From Cylicocyclus nassatus (Eukaryota > Nematoda > Chromadorea > Rhabditida > Strongylidae): DNA of 64,000 nucleotides. Under the pieces are notes generated by a model that saw only the letters and a program-made list of their open reading frames with translations, was not told the origin of the DNA and made no database searches. The position numbers and the translations under genes were made by a program. Location: positions 1,792,359 through 1,856,358 of the forward strand of contig CATQJL010000223.1 in the NCBI GenBank assembly GCA_958299035.1, given 5' to 3'. Every line of letters begins with the position of its first letter. The first letter of the stretch is position 1. Of this stretch, positions 42,946 through 54,529 are shown in pieces.

Positions 42946-43914
42946 GTCAAACATCTGTTATGGAAAGCGAATTTCCTTTATTTTTGAGATACGTGTAGTC
43001 AGTTTAAGTAGGTCTACTCTTTGAAAGGTTATTGTATTTTATTTGAAATACGCAAGCACTTTCGGACCAACCTAATACATATCTGTATAATCTGTATATA
43101 TATCTGTATATCTGTCTCTAATCAGGGTAGACACTCACGTATTCTATAACTACTATATTTCTTGCTGATATCAAAACTGCCAATGGTTTAATTCCCTTTT
43201 TTCACCTCCGTATTTCATCCCAAACTCTGATCAACTCCAGCCTTCTAGCAAAAGACTTTGATTCCCAAAATCAACATATGAGCTCCTTATATAACAATCA
43301 CAAATCAGCCAATCTCACGGCTGTTACCCTTTCACCTGCTTGCTCACGTCGTGTATAGTTGCTTTATACATTCTGAGTAGGCCTGGTGTCTATGTAGTTT
43401 TTTTTTCAGATCCAAGTAACAAATGATTTCTTGGGGCATTGAGTAGTAGTAGTACAATACATAGTTGTGAAAAAAAAGCGAGGAGCTAGCCGGAGTTCGG
43501 ATTTAGATTGAACGGACTGTGGACTCAGCTCCTCTAGATGCACCTTCCGGTATATTCTTGGTTGTCCTACAAGTTCTGTCGCTTCAATTTTGAACTTTAT
43601 TTAAACGGATTTGCTTCCTTGTAATTTTTTTTGAAAGAAGAAGTCTCTTTTTGGTAGCAGTTTCATGAGCTTATGCTATACATCCAATGTGGAGATAAGA
43701 ATGGAAAAGAAGATTATTTAGGCTTTATTTATTTTGAGTTAGGTCGCCAGAATCCGAACGTTGCAGAAAAATCTGAAATTGTCAGTACATAGATATGACC
43801 TATCCTTGGCTATAAGAGTTCCTGTTGTTCAGATCTTTCTGCAAAAAAATTATAATTTTCAGGTATCACTTTTCTCACAAACAATCTTGACTCCTTCCAG
43901 AAAAGTCTAAACAT

Positions 43915-44198
43915 GAGTAGGGGATTGAATGTCGCCGAAAGTCGGAGGTCCGCCGAACATCTGCAAAATTACATGCAAAGGCTGACTGGGGTAGAGGACT
44001 ATATGTCGCCGAAAAGGGGCGGTTCCCGCGGTCATTTGCGACAAATACGCACCCTTGTACATGCGCGGACATGCGTTCCTGCAGGGATTCCGCGAGGGAC
44101 TCTTCCAAATTCGGCGACATATAGTCCTCCCGGCTGACTGTCTGCTGCATTGTTCGCGCTGGACCCTCCTACTTTCGGCAACATATAGTCCTCTACCC
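43915..44198. mobile_element. MULE-like MITE with 9 bp target duplication
   Basis: Flanked by TCTAAACAT at 43906-43914 and 44199-44207. Ends GAGTAGGGGATTGAATGTCG and CAACATATAGTCCTCTACCC are imperfect complements. A 9 bp duplication points to the Mutator/MULE type. Contains a second copy of the same family. Confidence 0.82.
43989..44131. mobile_element. Second MULE-like MITE inserted in the first
   Basis: Flanked by GGCTGACTG at 43980-43988 and 44132-44140, again 9 bp. Ends GGGTAGAGGACTATATGTCG and CGACATATAGTCCTCCC match the outer copy, so it belongs to the same family and is a later insertion. Confidence 0.85.
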
Positions 44199-44451
44199 TC
44201 TAAACATCAAAAGTTTTTCTCAGTTGTAAAGAGTGGGTCACAAAAATTATATACAGACAACTTCAGATTTCTCCACAACGTTCCAAATTCCTGGCTGCAG
44301 TGAACATATTACAAGTATAGTATTAGTACACAGTCTATATATTCTCAAAGAAGAAGACCTTTTCTAAAAAAATTACAAAGAAGCAAATTCATCGAGATAG
44401 CGAAAAGTTACCAATTTTCGAAGATGAAGCGACAGATTTGAGAGGACCTAA

Positions 44452-45456
44452 TAGATGTGCCTGGTTGGGTACGATGAGTATATGGTAGGTAGCCAATTCT
44501 GTCATTTTTCATTGGTGCGTGATGATTACATTAGACTAACGGCATGCCTAACACAACACATTACCTTATGCTGAATACTGACTAACTACGCAGATCCCGT
44601 ACCCAAACAAACACTTTTACATATCAAAGAATGCTCGGCATCGAGTTATTGGATAAAGCTCCGTGGGTGTAAAAGTAGTTTCCCTTGAAGCGGGATAGGG
44701 TTGACGCGCTTTCCACAAATTCCTGCAAAGTTCTCGGTTTCTTTTTCACCTATGAGCGGTATTGTACCATTTGTTTGAGCGGGGTTGGCGGCGGAAAGCA
44801 ACCGCTTGCATCCGCGACGCAGACTGCGTCTTTCTCGCTAGCGTACTCTCTGGTCATTCTATATCCTTGATTAGGCCTCGAAGCCCCGCCTTCCAGACGC
44901 CAATCCCGTTGAATCATAGAGCAGTCGTCAGGGCTCGGGAGGTGGCTTGTTCATGTTTAAAAACGAAGCCCCCACAGACCATGCCACAAAAGAAATAGGT
45001 AGGTATACGATATATATATATATACATATACCGTCATATACCTATGACGCGATCATGAACGGATCAAACACGATGAACAAAAAATAATGGAACAGAAGAT
45101 ATAAACAACACTGAACAGACGAAAACGAACTAAAAAATATCTTTCGAATTGGCGGCATGCTATGTCCGGCGCGCAGCATGCGCGCTTGGAGCAGGCTTGC
45201 CGTCGTCATACAAAATTTTTGGAGGGCCGTAATTAGGCGAGTAAGAGAAGTTTGGGGAGATTCGAAAACTCAGTTATAGGGTTTTTGATGTAGAACAAAG
45301 TTATGTAAAACTCGTGAAAAAATTATGTAAAGAAAAAGAGAATTCATGAGTTGACTAGAAAGCCACATAACTTCGAAAAAAGTTTGCCACGCCTTCGGTT
45401 CACATAACTTTTTCGTAGTTTTTCATACATACTCATAACTCCCTATCGCCCATCTA
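44452..45456. other. No gene seen; short repeats only
   Basis: Contains a lone TGAGCGGTATTGTA end (44755-44768) of the CAATACCGCTCA family and an AT microsatellite (45009-45040). Two overlapping short ORFs at 44685-44998 have no motif. Confidence 0.5.
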
Positions 45457-46378
45457 TTAGGTCGTCCCATATGTCTTTTCATTTTTGAGTTTACGCTGTA
45501 ATAAGTCATACACTTCTTATTCTAAGTAGATATCAGGGTACCATTCGATAGAGCAACACAAGCTCTATAAGATAGCATTTATGCTTCTGCACCAGCTTCG
45601 GTCCACTTCAAATTCAAAGCCAAAATTTTCTCAAGTCTCGGATGCCCAGAAAATAGAAATTTTTTTTATATCTTCGTTCAATAAAGTCCTACGGATCTTT
45701 CATTCGCTCACGCACACACACTCCACATCAGGCACTCATATGTGCTGTTACTGTATTTTTTCATCAGCTAGAAATCAAGAAAACGAAAATTTGTATGATT
45801 TTACCAAAGTGATGCTGTGCTGTTCTTACACCAACAGTTGTATACTACAAGCCCCTAGAAGTACAGCCGTAAGTTTTTAGCTCTCTATAAGTTTCAGTTC
45901 CCGAGAAATGTTGAGTTCGTGGAGAACCTGAGTGAGGAAAGCTGAATTCGATATTACTCGGGATCAGAACTTATAGGAAGTTAAAAATTTAGTTGTACTT
46001 CTAAAGGCTTGTGTATACAACTGTTAGTGTAAGAAGAGCACAACATCACTTTGGTAAAATCAGGTAAATTTTCGTTTTCTTGATTTCTAGCTAATAAAAA
46101 AATACAGTAACAGCACATATGAGTGTCTGATGTAGAGTGTACATGCGTGAGCAAGTGAGAGATCTGTGGGACTTTTTTGAACGAGGATATAAAAAATTTT
46201 CAGTTTTTCTTAGAATTGGGTTTTAAACTTGAGGTGGATTGAAGTTGGTGCAAAAGCATAGATGCCACTTATAGAGCTTGCTTTGCTCTATCGAATGGTA
46301 CCCTGACATCTACTTAGAATAAGAAGTGTATGACTTTACACGAAAACTCAAAAATGAGAAGACTTATGGGACAACCAA
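45457..46378. mobile_element. Foldback MITE, TTAGGTCGTCCCATATGTCT family
   Basis: Ends TTAGGTCGTCCCATATGTCT and AGACTTATGGGACAACCAA. Long arms pair through AGTCATACACTTCTTATTCT and its complement. Related to 6161-7109. Confidence 0.8.
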
Positions 46379-46963
46379 CTTCGGTATCATTTCATTTCCT
46401 CTTCTCTGTAAACAAGGCTTTTGTTCCTTCCGGATCAACTTTTTGAATTCGCGCACTTAACCGGCGAACCTGTTCAGGATTTGTTTTCGGTTTTGCAGGA
46501 ATGGGATCGATAAAGCAGGAATCTGCGTCCTCTATAGAAGATGAAGGGTGACATAAGAGGGAGAAGGTGGTTGTGGAGGGAGGGGGGGGGGGCTCGCAAA
46601 CGATATCCCTCTTCTTTTTACGCTGGAACGATATCCAGCTTGCCTTTTAAGCCACCTATGTTAAGCTCTGGTGGTCGTTTATATCTGGTCTACATATGTA
46701 GGTCGATGTTTGACGCATCGAATCCAAAAATATATATAGTTATAGTTATGTCCGACTAATCTTTATGCCCACTAAATTCGGGTACTTGTGAGATATTCTA
46801 TTGACTAGTTGAGTTGCGTCCAGAGTTGGTTGTGCCAGCGCCATGCCAGCTCCGTGCTATCACGCTATGGCTCAGCAGACAACTCTGGAAGCCTTAATCG
46901 TCTTTACTTTGTGTGGAATAATGAATGCGATGACTAGTCGACTTAAATGATTAGCTAATTTAG

Positions 46964-49900
46964 ATGATGGATGGCGATGTAGTTGCAAAATGGACGGTTC
47001 CACTACAGGATAAGGTTTGCGGCTGCTCTTCTTACACTTGCAATGTAACTCTGTAATATCAAGCTTTCAGAATCACTTTCAAAATAATCATGTCACTCCG
47101 ACTGTTCTTTACATCATTACTTTTCTACACCATCATTATGCGTTCACTAAAACTTCAACTTTCATGTTTTTATTGTTATCGGGCCTTTCCATTGCCCTCA
47201 TTTCGCCTATGACGGAAAAATCCCAAGATTGCTCCTTTATAAAGCCCCATATAGATTGAAGTGGACGAGTGCTCCGGTACTAGTCATGTTGTATGCAACA
47301 GAAATCCTTGTCGCATGCAGCAGTGCCACATCAACAGTATGCGTATCGAAGTTGCTTGCCAGTCAGAACGCGTCACGGGGCAATCTGTAGACGGGTGAAG
47401 CGAAAGAAAAGGGCGGAGCGCAGAAAGAAAATTTGTTCAATTTGCAGGACCACTTTCTCATTTTTGGAGCATCATTAAGAGACCGGACCACCGCAGTAGG
47501 TCTGGTTTTGAGGCCTGCTCATAGATTAAGTGGTAACTTGGAGTCTTGAATTCTGAGTGAACATTGCCTTGAATGAATAGTTTTAGAAAATAACGGATGT
47601 TATTGTAATAGACACATCATCCACAACAGACACTCAAAATATCAAAGTCTTCAAGACTCCAAAGTTGAATCCTTGAAATGTTGGAGAAGAAAATTTACTC
47701 AACAGAAAGATTTACCAATTCGATATCTAGCTACTTTCGCAAAACTCAATTTGAAACTGAGGAATGTTGAAGGGAGAACATGATATTTCATATTCGATGA
47801 TTATTATTCAAGGTGCATCGAATAGAATTCGAACATGGCACAACCACAGGAAAGCGAGTAATCCGAGTGGATGGCAAGGTTTGAAATCTTCGAATCAAAA
47901 GTATAGCTTTGTATGTGTTTCAAAGGAAATCTTACGACGAGATTGGATGTTCAAATTGGTCGGAAAGGAAACGTTTCAGCTTGGAAAAATGAAATGCACT
48001 ATCACAGTCGAAGCGCTTGGCACATTTGCTTACGAATACTCATTAGAGGTTTGGGAACTGCTATCAAATTTTAATGTCTCAGAGTTTTTCAATGATTGGA
48101 GCTGCTTGATGATTCAGAACAAATATCACTAAACAAAATGCACAAACCATGTTTTTAGGTGAATGGGAAAAACTACGAGAAATTTCGAGAAGAACAAAGC
48201 AGGAAATTATTGTGTTGGGAAACACATATTGGTGGAGAAGAGACGAGAATCGTACTGGGTAAGTTGTTGCTTAGCAAAAGTGCTTTCAAAAAATCTGGAA
48301 AAGTTTTCTTTAGAAAAAACATTCCCCCTTCTTTCACCTCCCTAAGCTCACCATTTTCGAGTTCAATCTAGCAAACATTCACTTTACTTCAGAACGACGT
48401 TCGAATTTCTCTGTTTTATTGATAAGCTTCCGGGGGGAAGACACAGTAAGCAACTTTTCTTGTTTTAGAGTAGGAAACCGATTCGTAGCAGTGAACGTGA
48501 ACGCAGCTGCTCGCATTGCCTGCATCAGTGAATAGACTATATAAATTCAATATGATCGCCACCCATAAGAGGAGACAGAAAGGCCAGTCTTACGAATGGA
48601 AGGGCGCGAGTAACAAAAGAATTTTCTTTGGGAATTTCCTTAGATTTTTTGCACAACTGAAATTTTGAAAAGGCGCGAAATTTGTTCTTGAAGAACATTT
48701 TCGCACAGTTAATTTGTACTCTGAATGCAGAAATCTTTTTGATCGTTACCGTTGAAAGCTGCTTGCAGTTATAATCAGGGTCAAGCAAGGGGTGTGGCAC
48801 ACGATCGCTGGTTACGACTCCCCCCCCCCCTGATTGCTGTCTTATTAAGACTCCCCCCCTGAATTATATACCTAAGATAGCATTACCTGAAGGCCCTGTC
48901 AAACATAATGGGCAACATATCCATAATTAGCATGTCAATTAACCCCTGTAGACAAAGTTTGAGCGAATTCTGAAGATTCAAGATACTAGGCTACCTAAGT
49001 GAAATGGTCATGTTCCAACATGGTTAACTTTGTTTCAAAGGTGAATTAGCTCTCCGTTTTTGCACTCAAGGCAAAGCACTACTCCTTCTTTGTCCATCTC
49101 AGGAATCCCGCTTCAAAAGACCTGCAAACTGTGGAATTAGAAGCCAACCAAAATCTCATTTTTCCCATTTTTCGCTTTTAATGGCTGTGCTTTCACCAAA
49201 TAATATGCAGAGCTAAGAAAACGAATCAGGCTCAAAACATTCCTATGGAATCTATGAGGTTTAGACTATCGACTCATATAAATACTTTCCGCTAAAAATG
49301 TTCTTTTTGATATAGTTAATGGGGTGTGGCACCGCCCCTAAAAAGCTGTGGCAGCCACAGGGTGTATTTGGTGAAAGCACAGCCATTAAAAGCGAAAAAT
49401 GGGAAATATGAGATTTTGGTTGGCTTCTAATTCCACAGTTTGGAGGTCTTTTGAAGCGTGATTTCTGAGATGGACAAAGAAGAAGTAGTGCTTTGTCTTG
49501 AGTGCAAAAACGGATAGCTAATTCACCTTTGAAACAAAGTTAACCATGTTGGAACATGACCATTTCACTTAGGTAGCCTAGTATCTTGAATCTTCAGAAT
49601 TCGCTCAAACTTTGTCTACAGGGGTTAATTGACATGCTAATTATGGATATGATACGAATATCATGTTATCACTATTACCAGATTAAGCTACTACGACCCC
49701 CTCCCCTTTTGACTCCTCAATACGACCCCCCAGGTGTGGCTTGCCACACCCCGCGCTTGACCCTGGCTATAATTGTAGACACGCTCAAAAATTGCTGTAT
49801 TAGTTAACCTCTCCCCACCCTCAGTTCGTCGCTGCGCCGACACATTTGTCCAAATCGCATCTATTATCATTGACGTTATAGCTGCAATAGCTAAACTAAC

Positions 49901-50305
49901 CTTTCGATCAAGTTATACAATGTAATTTCCAGAAAATAAAAATAAAATGAAGACAAGCACTCAATAAAAATCATCTTCCACTCACTATGAATTAGTTTGA
50001 TTTTTAATTCAATTCTAATAAAGCCTTTTATTTCAGATAAAGAAACGATGGAAGTATGGGTAAATGGGAATAAAATCGACACCGCTGTGAGTATTCGAAT
50101 TTTACGACTCCAAAGACTAGTCTTTTCTTATTTTTATTTTTAGGGTGAATTTGTGGCTGATGGCACCGAGACTCATTTTGAAGTTGGACGACATGTATGC
50201 AAAATTCGAGCCACGAGTAGTGGTCGAAAGAAAATCGGTGTTGTGCATGATTTGTACGTTGACGGCGAGCCAGTCCCTCAGATGACGTTTTCGAAGGCGC
50301 GATAA
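46964..50305 (+). CDS. FAIM: Fas apoptotic inhibitory molecule (FAIM) homologue, six exons, complete
   Basis: Exons: 46964-47014, 47813-47878, 47926-48048, 48159-48258, 50037-50086, 50144-50305 (TAA). They join in phase to 183 codons, close to the 179 of vertebrate FAIM short form. The family is a small cytosolic two-beta-sandwich protein that protects cells from death-receptor killing and from protein aggregation under stress. Diagnostic residues: VVAKWTVPLQDK in exon 1, HRIEFEHGTTTGKR in exon 2, WMFKLVGKETF and FAYEYSLE in exon 3, ETRIVL in exon 4, TMEVWVNG in exon 5, GEFVADGTETHFEVG in exon 6. Either of two adjacent ATGs (46964, 46967) may start translation. Intron 1 is 798 bp, intron 4 is 1778 bp and holds a foldback element; introns 2, 3 and 5 are 47, 110 and 57 bp. 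Donors 1-3 are GTTTG. It is the only conserved host gene in the window. No upstream regulatory element was recognised. Confidence 0.95.
48776..49765. mobile_element. Foldback element in FAIM intron 4
   Basis: Ends CAGGGTCAAGCAAGGGGTGT and CACCCCGCGCTTGACCCTG. Arms of about 400 bp pair closely, for example CAATTAACCCCTGTAGACAA (48938) with its complement (about 49625), and AAAATCTCATTTTTCCCATT with its near-complement. Short C-rich tracts lie near both ends. The spliced FAIM frame is untouched. Confidence 0.88.
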
Positions 50306-51662
50306 GTTTGTCGCGCCACTCATCTTGTATTTATTTTGTGTATATTTACATACGAGTTATTTGTAAGTCGAAGGCAGCATCCATCCAAATCTTTGCTTTC
50401 CATGTTTTTGTTAAACTAGAGCCTTTCCGTTGGCCTGATTACAGGTATTAAATGCAGAAATCACAAAACCCTGAAAGCGATTTTCGGATCCCTATCCTAA
50501 AGACACAGACGACCTTAGTACCTGGGTGAGGGGAGCCTGATAGAGCTGGCGTGCTTGATAGCATTCTCTCAAGTTCCAGGTTCTTTTCTTCCCTTCAAGG
50601 TCACATTAGAGGACAGGATCAATACAGATGTCCTACTCCTAGGGCCTCCTTGTAAACTAGGTACTAATCGTGGAAGCATAGCATTTGCCTGGCCGCTGCC
50701 CTCAATGTGTCAGTGCACAACCGGCGCGGCATTCCACGACTTATGCGCTGGCAAATCGTCAATCTCCAGCCCTTACAGTTATTTTCTCGTTTTAAAGGTT
50801 ACAAACAGATGCGAGTGATCGTTTCTACAGATTTTTTTTACTTTGTACTGTCTACCAGTAAATAGTCGTGAGATTCCGCGTACGGTTTACAACCACTCGC
50901 ATCAATTACATGCGTGGATCTCGGCCAATGCGCATGCCTCTAATTCAAATGCTACAAACAAAGATATCATGTCTAATATGTGAGTGGGTGTGTCTGTTCG
51001 TAAAAAAGAGTTCTATTTTTATTTCATGAATAAAAATTTGCTACTTAATGCTGTCATGGTGGAGGAGTTGATTATTGAAAATTGCAAGATAACTGGCACG
51101 CACGGACCGAAAAGCCAAGGATGGGAGGCTTCCTTTCCAGAACGTAATTTACTTTTCCGACTAGACTACTACCCTTTTCAGGTGTATAAGCCGCGGGGTG
51201 GTCCTAGCTTACATCGGCCAGCTTGAACACATCAAAGGACTAGCAACCAAAAGACCCAACACCGTGCTGCGTATTGCCTGAAAGAATCGTGCGGCACAAG
51301 GATCGCTTCTCGAAATACGATGAAGCGGTTGAGCAGCGCGTGGGAAAATTTGAAAAAGTGCGGCTTATAGCTGACTGGTTTCCTTGAAAGGATGTCTTGA
51401 GATTAAACTTTGTTTATTCTTTGAAGATTTTTGAACGATAATAAGGATAAAAGCGAATGTTAGGTGAGTAGAATGGATGGAAAGAGTAAGCGAATGATCT
51501 GATAAATGATTTCTCGAGAGAGTGCTTAAAGTTATGAAAATCCTTCTTTGTTGATTCTTCACCTCACATATAAGAATTTTTTGTTTTCTCATTCACCAGC
51601 GAATCTGAAACTTGAAATGTGCAAATGAGCTTTCCCCCTATTTAATCCAGTCCAGTATTTAT
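50306..51662. other. FAIM 3' flank, no further gene seen
   Basis: Short ORFs (50555-50818, 50984-51226) without recognisable domains. No convincing AATAAA within 200 bp of the stop; TATTAAA near 50447 could serve. Confidence 0.5.
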
Positions 51663-51668
51663 AGAGGG

Positions 51669-51870
51669 GGACGAGCGGCATAGTGGTATGAGGTGCCGCT
51701 ATGACCAGATCGGACACAGGTTCGATCCCCGCTTCTGGGCCAACCAAGCCCTCTACCCTCCGGGGCCTGTAAATTGATACCGGAGTAATTTGGGAGGATA
51801 AAAGCACTGATTTGGAAACGGTTGGCCCCCACAAGTCACCGTAATAGGCTCGCACCAGTGGGCGCCCCCC
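51669..51870 (+). mobile_element. tRNA-derived SINE
   Basis: A-box-like CGGCATAGTGGT and B box GGTTCGATCCC at tRNA spacing, then a body CCAACCAAGCCCTCTACCCT, CCGGGGCCTGTAAATTGATA and GGGAGGATAAAAGCACTGA. From memory this head-plus-body order resembles a SINE abundant in strongylid nematodes; I could not search. It ends near a C-rich tract at about 51863. Confidence 0.65.
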
Positions 51871-52018
51871 CCCCCCTCCTCCGAGAATGGGTCACGAAAT
51901 TTTTGAAACTTACCTACATGGGTTATAAAAATGTGCAAATGACTTGTTTAGTTTCGTAAATAATAAAAATAATAATTTTTTCAAAAATTCAAATTAGCCC
52001 TGAAAAAAATATTTTTCG

Positions 52019-52135
52019 GGAGCGTGGCTGACGTCACGCTCCCTTTTTCTAGATTTTAGGGCTCTTAGGACCGAAATAACTTCAAGAAGCACCCCAAAAT
52101 ATTCTTTGGAGTGCGTGGCTAACGCCACGCACCAT
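52019..52135. repeat. Two short GC hairpins in AT-rich DNA
   Basis: GGGAGCGTG...CACGCTCCC (52019-52044) and GTGCGTGGC-TAAC-GCCACGCAC (about 52112-52133). Both have 9 bp stems and share a GCGTGGCT(G/A)ACG core, so they are diverged copies of one unit. Confidence 0.65.
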
Positions 52136-52577
52136 TTGAAAATTTTTTCCGCGCCTCCCCCGGACGGAAATCATGGGACCGCCACTGGCTCGCACGCATA
52201 CAGTTGCCTCTTCGACTATGAAATCAGTGTGTGCGTTCTGCGCATGCCTTCAGAGGGAATTGAAGACACTGAATCCTTTATCCTTAGTATTTATAGAGAG
52301 CAATTTTTATGTCTTTTTTTATTTTACTTTTACAGTAAAATGTTAGCTAATAGGAGTAAACGACGAACCAGTTCGTCCCTCTAGATTCAAGATGAAATTT
52401 TTATCTATATGTTTTACACTCAAGTGTGCCACCCAAATTATGAAATACTGTTAGTATGGGGCCAGTCGTCCTAGACATTCGCAGAACAAAGAATGCTCGT
52501 ACTTTGATGACTTTGATGTATAAGTAAAAGGAACTACTCATACGGGATAATGTACCTACTATAATGCACCTGTACCA

Positions 52578-52643
52578 ATAATTCATACACTTTACCTTAC
52601 GATTATTTCATATGAAATAATCTCAAGGTATAGTGCATGAATT
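52578..52643. repeat. Imperfect inverted repeat around ATTTCATATGAAAT
   Basis: AATTCATACACTTTACCTTA pairs with CAAGGTATAGTGCATGAATT around a perfect GATTATTTCATATGAAATAATC core. Confidence 0.7.
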
Positions 52644-54529
52644 TTTGCAGAGAAAGACTTCTGAGCATTTGTTTCTGCTTTGAAGGAAGGCTGCGGAATA
52701 CCGGTGTGCGCACTTGCATGGGTCCTTTAGTTTTTTAAGGCAATGTAGAAAAGAGACATTCACGTCATGGATTCGTACCTTCGATCGTCTTGTAATTTTC
52801 TTGTGTATTCTTCTCAAATAAGTTGCTACATTAGCAAATTTTGAAAATTTCTGTTCATTTTCACGATCATCGCACTTCGTCGATTCCAGTGGCCATTCAA
52901 TGAAGATCCAAATAAATGGCAGCCTTCCTCGTTTGAGACTAGCTGCTAACAATCCGTAGAAATTCACTCTGGAAATTACCGTAACTGGGCTCTTGTTAAT
53001 GAAAATGACTTAAACTTTGCAGTATAGTGCGCATGTTGGCCGACCGTAACTCAAAACTGCTTCCTATTTCTCTGATTTTGAACCGAGAAGGTTACAAAAA
53101 ATGCAAAATCCCTATTAAAAGCTCTACACTGTTAAATTTACCTGCTTTTGAACCACTACCGCGTATTTTAACTCCTGAGTCTTTTTGTGCAGCGTAAAAA
53201 AATGAATTTGCAAATCCTGCGACCTGTAGTCTTGTTCATAGAAATATAATCACTCATTTTTGCTTTGAGAAACATCAAAATTTGTTTTCAAAAACACTGC
53301 GAGATTGCTTCCTTTTTTTCGTCAAAAGCGCCACAGATTGTTTCGCGCGCCATGAAGATTCTTGGCTTATGCATCCACGAGATGAGCGCGAACTGCGCAG
53401 CAAAACGATCGTTGTGCGCATTTTCCATTTGTGAGTTCTGGGGTGCAGCTTAGCATGCTTTGAATGAAGGGAGAGAAATGGACTTTCAGAAAAAGGAAAT
53501 TAGGGCTTTGGCGAAAATTACCGGAATATGAAAACTGTATACTTCAACTTGAAATGCTTGCGAGGGAGTTTGAGCAGCGCTATATAACCGGGACCCAACT
53601 TTTCAAAGTCGTGAATTTTCGCTGATATTCGGTCCATGGGGATCACGAATATTTGGTGGAGCAGCGATGGGTATAGGTAGGGGTCAAAATCAGTTTTGCT
53701 TATATTTGGTCTAGGGGTTTTTTTGAGTGCTGGCCACGCATATCATACTCGCTCTGCGTTTTGGGACCTGTCCATGGAATTACGGTGGGTATGCGGCTTG
53801 AGTGAAACCATATTTTTGCTCTAAACTTCGCCTCAGGGTGTATTTGTTCCGCTGAACATGACTGCCGCACGATTTCTCAGAATAGCGCCATTTTTTTAGT
53901 GCGGCAGGTGTACGGTAGAGTCGCAATTCTAAATTTGCTCGAAACTCTGCTTAGAAGAGTTTTCAAGCATGCCGAGCGAATCTTATGCGTGTTCGCTGCA
54001 TCAAAGGCAGTGGCCCGTAGTAAAGCTCGATCAGTTCATGTGAACTGAACTTAACCCATCATTTGAGTTTAGGTCAGGTGAACTGATGACCGCCCACTTT
54101 CCCATGCTATAAGCATAGCTATGAACTGATAGTTGACTATCTGTCCACCTGCTGCAGTCAACTCTTGCACATCATTCACGTTCAGTTGAGCTGAACGTGA
54201 ACTGATGTTAGATTGATGCAAATAGTGTGGAAAAGAGGAGACGCAGACAAGATTTCCGTAAGTTGCTCCTGAGTAACTTACGATACACATCAGTTAGGCT
54301 AAAAATGCAGACAAAATCGACGCAAAACTGCACAACCGCGCCCGTAAAGGAGAGGATCGATAAACAGCTGATTTTGGCGAGGAACAAAAAAACAAATTCT
54401 CCTCTTTTTTGCAAACATTACTGATTTTTTTCACCAGCTATCAAAACGAGAACTTATTTATTTATTTCATTAAATTCACGCTGCAACCATTTCGTTTTTT
54501 CATAAAATTTTCGTCACAAATTGTGTTTT
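52644..54529. other. No gene seen
   Basis: Short ORFs only. A region at about 53590-53940 contains TTACGGTGGGTATG and TACGGTAG motifs like the 125 bp modules at 40010-40330. Confidence 0.45.

Larger units (their letters stand above)
38539..43075. mobile_element. 4.5 kb mariner-like foldback with nested elements
   Basis: Left TTAGTTTGGCCCGAAAATTC and right ACTTTCGGACCAACCTAA, both next to TA. The arms also pair at GTAAGTTAGTCACCGAAAAA (about 38680) and its relative at about 42205, and at the CTAGAAAATCAC block (38750 against 42150). The interior holds parts of other families (34 kb foldback pieces, a CAATACCGCTCA end at 41640-41833, 39547-40856, 42234-42945). No transposase reading. Confidence 0.72.
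43555..44451. mobile_element. Foldback MITE related to 14415-15124
   Basis: Left TTCTTGGTTGTCCTACAAGT, right CAGATTTGAGAGGACCTAA, TA on both sides. Shares GTCAGTACATA and GTTCTGTC with the 14415-15124 family. Interrupted by the 43915-44198 element. Confidence 0.7.

Noticed and set aside
46500..46550. Possible first exon of FAIM after TTTTGCAG (GGATCGATAAAGCAGG)
   Set aside because: No FAIM-like residues; the exon at 46964-47014 encodes the expected VVAKWTVPLQDK in phase.
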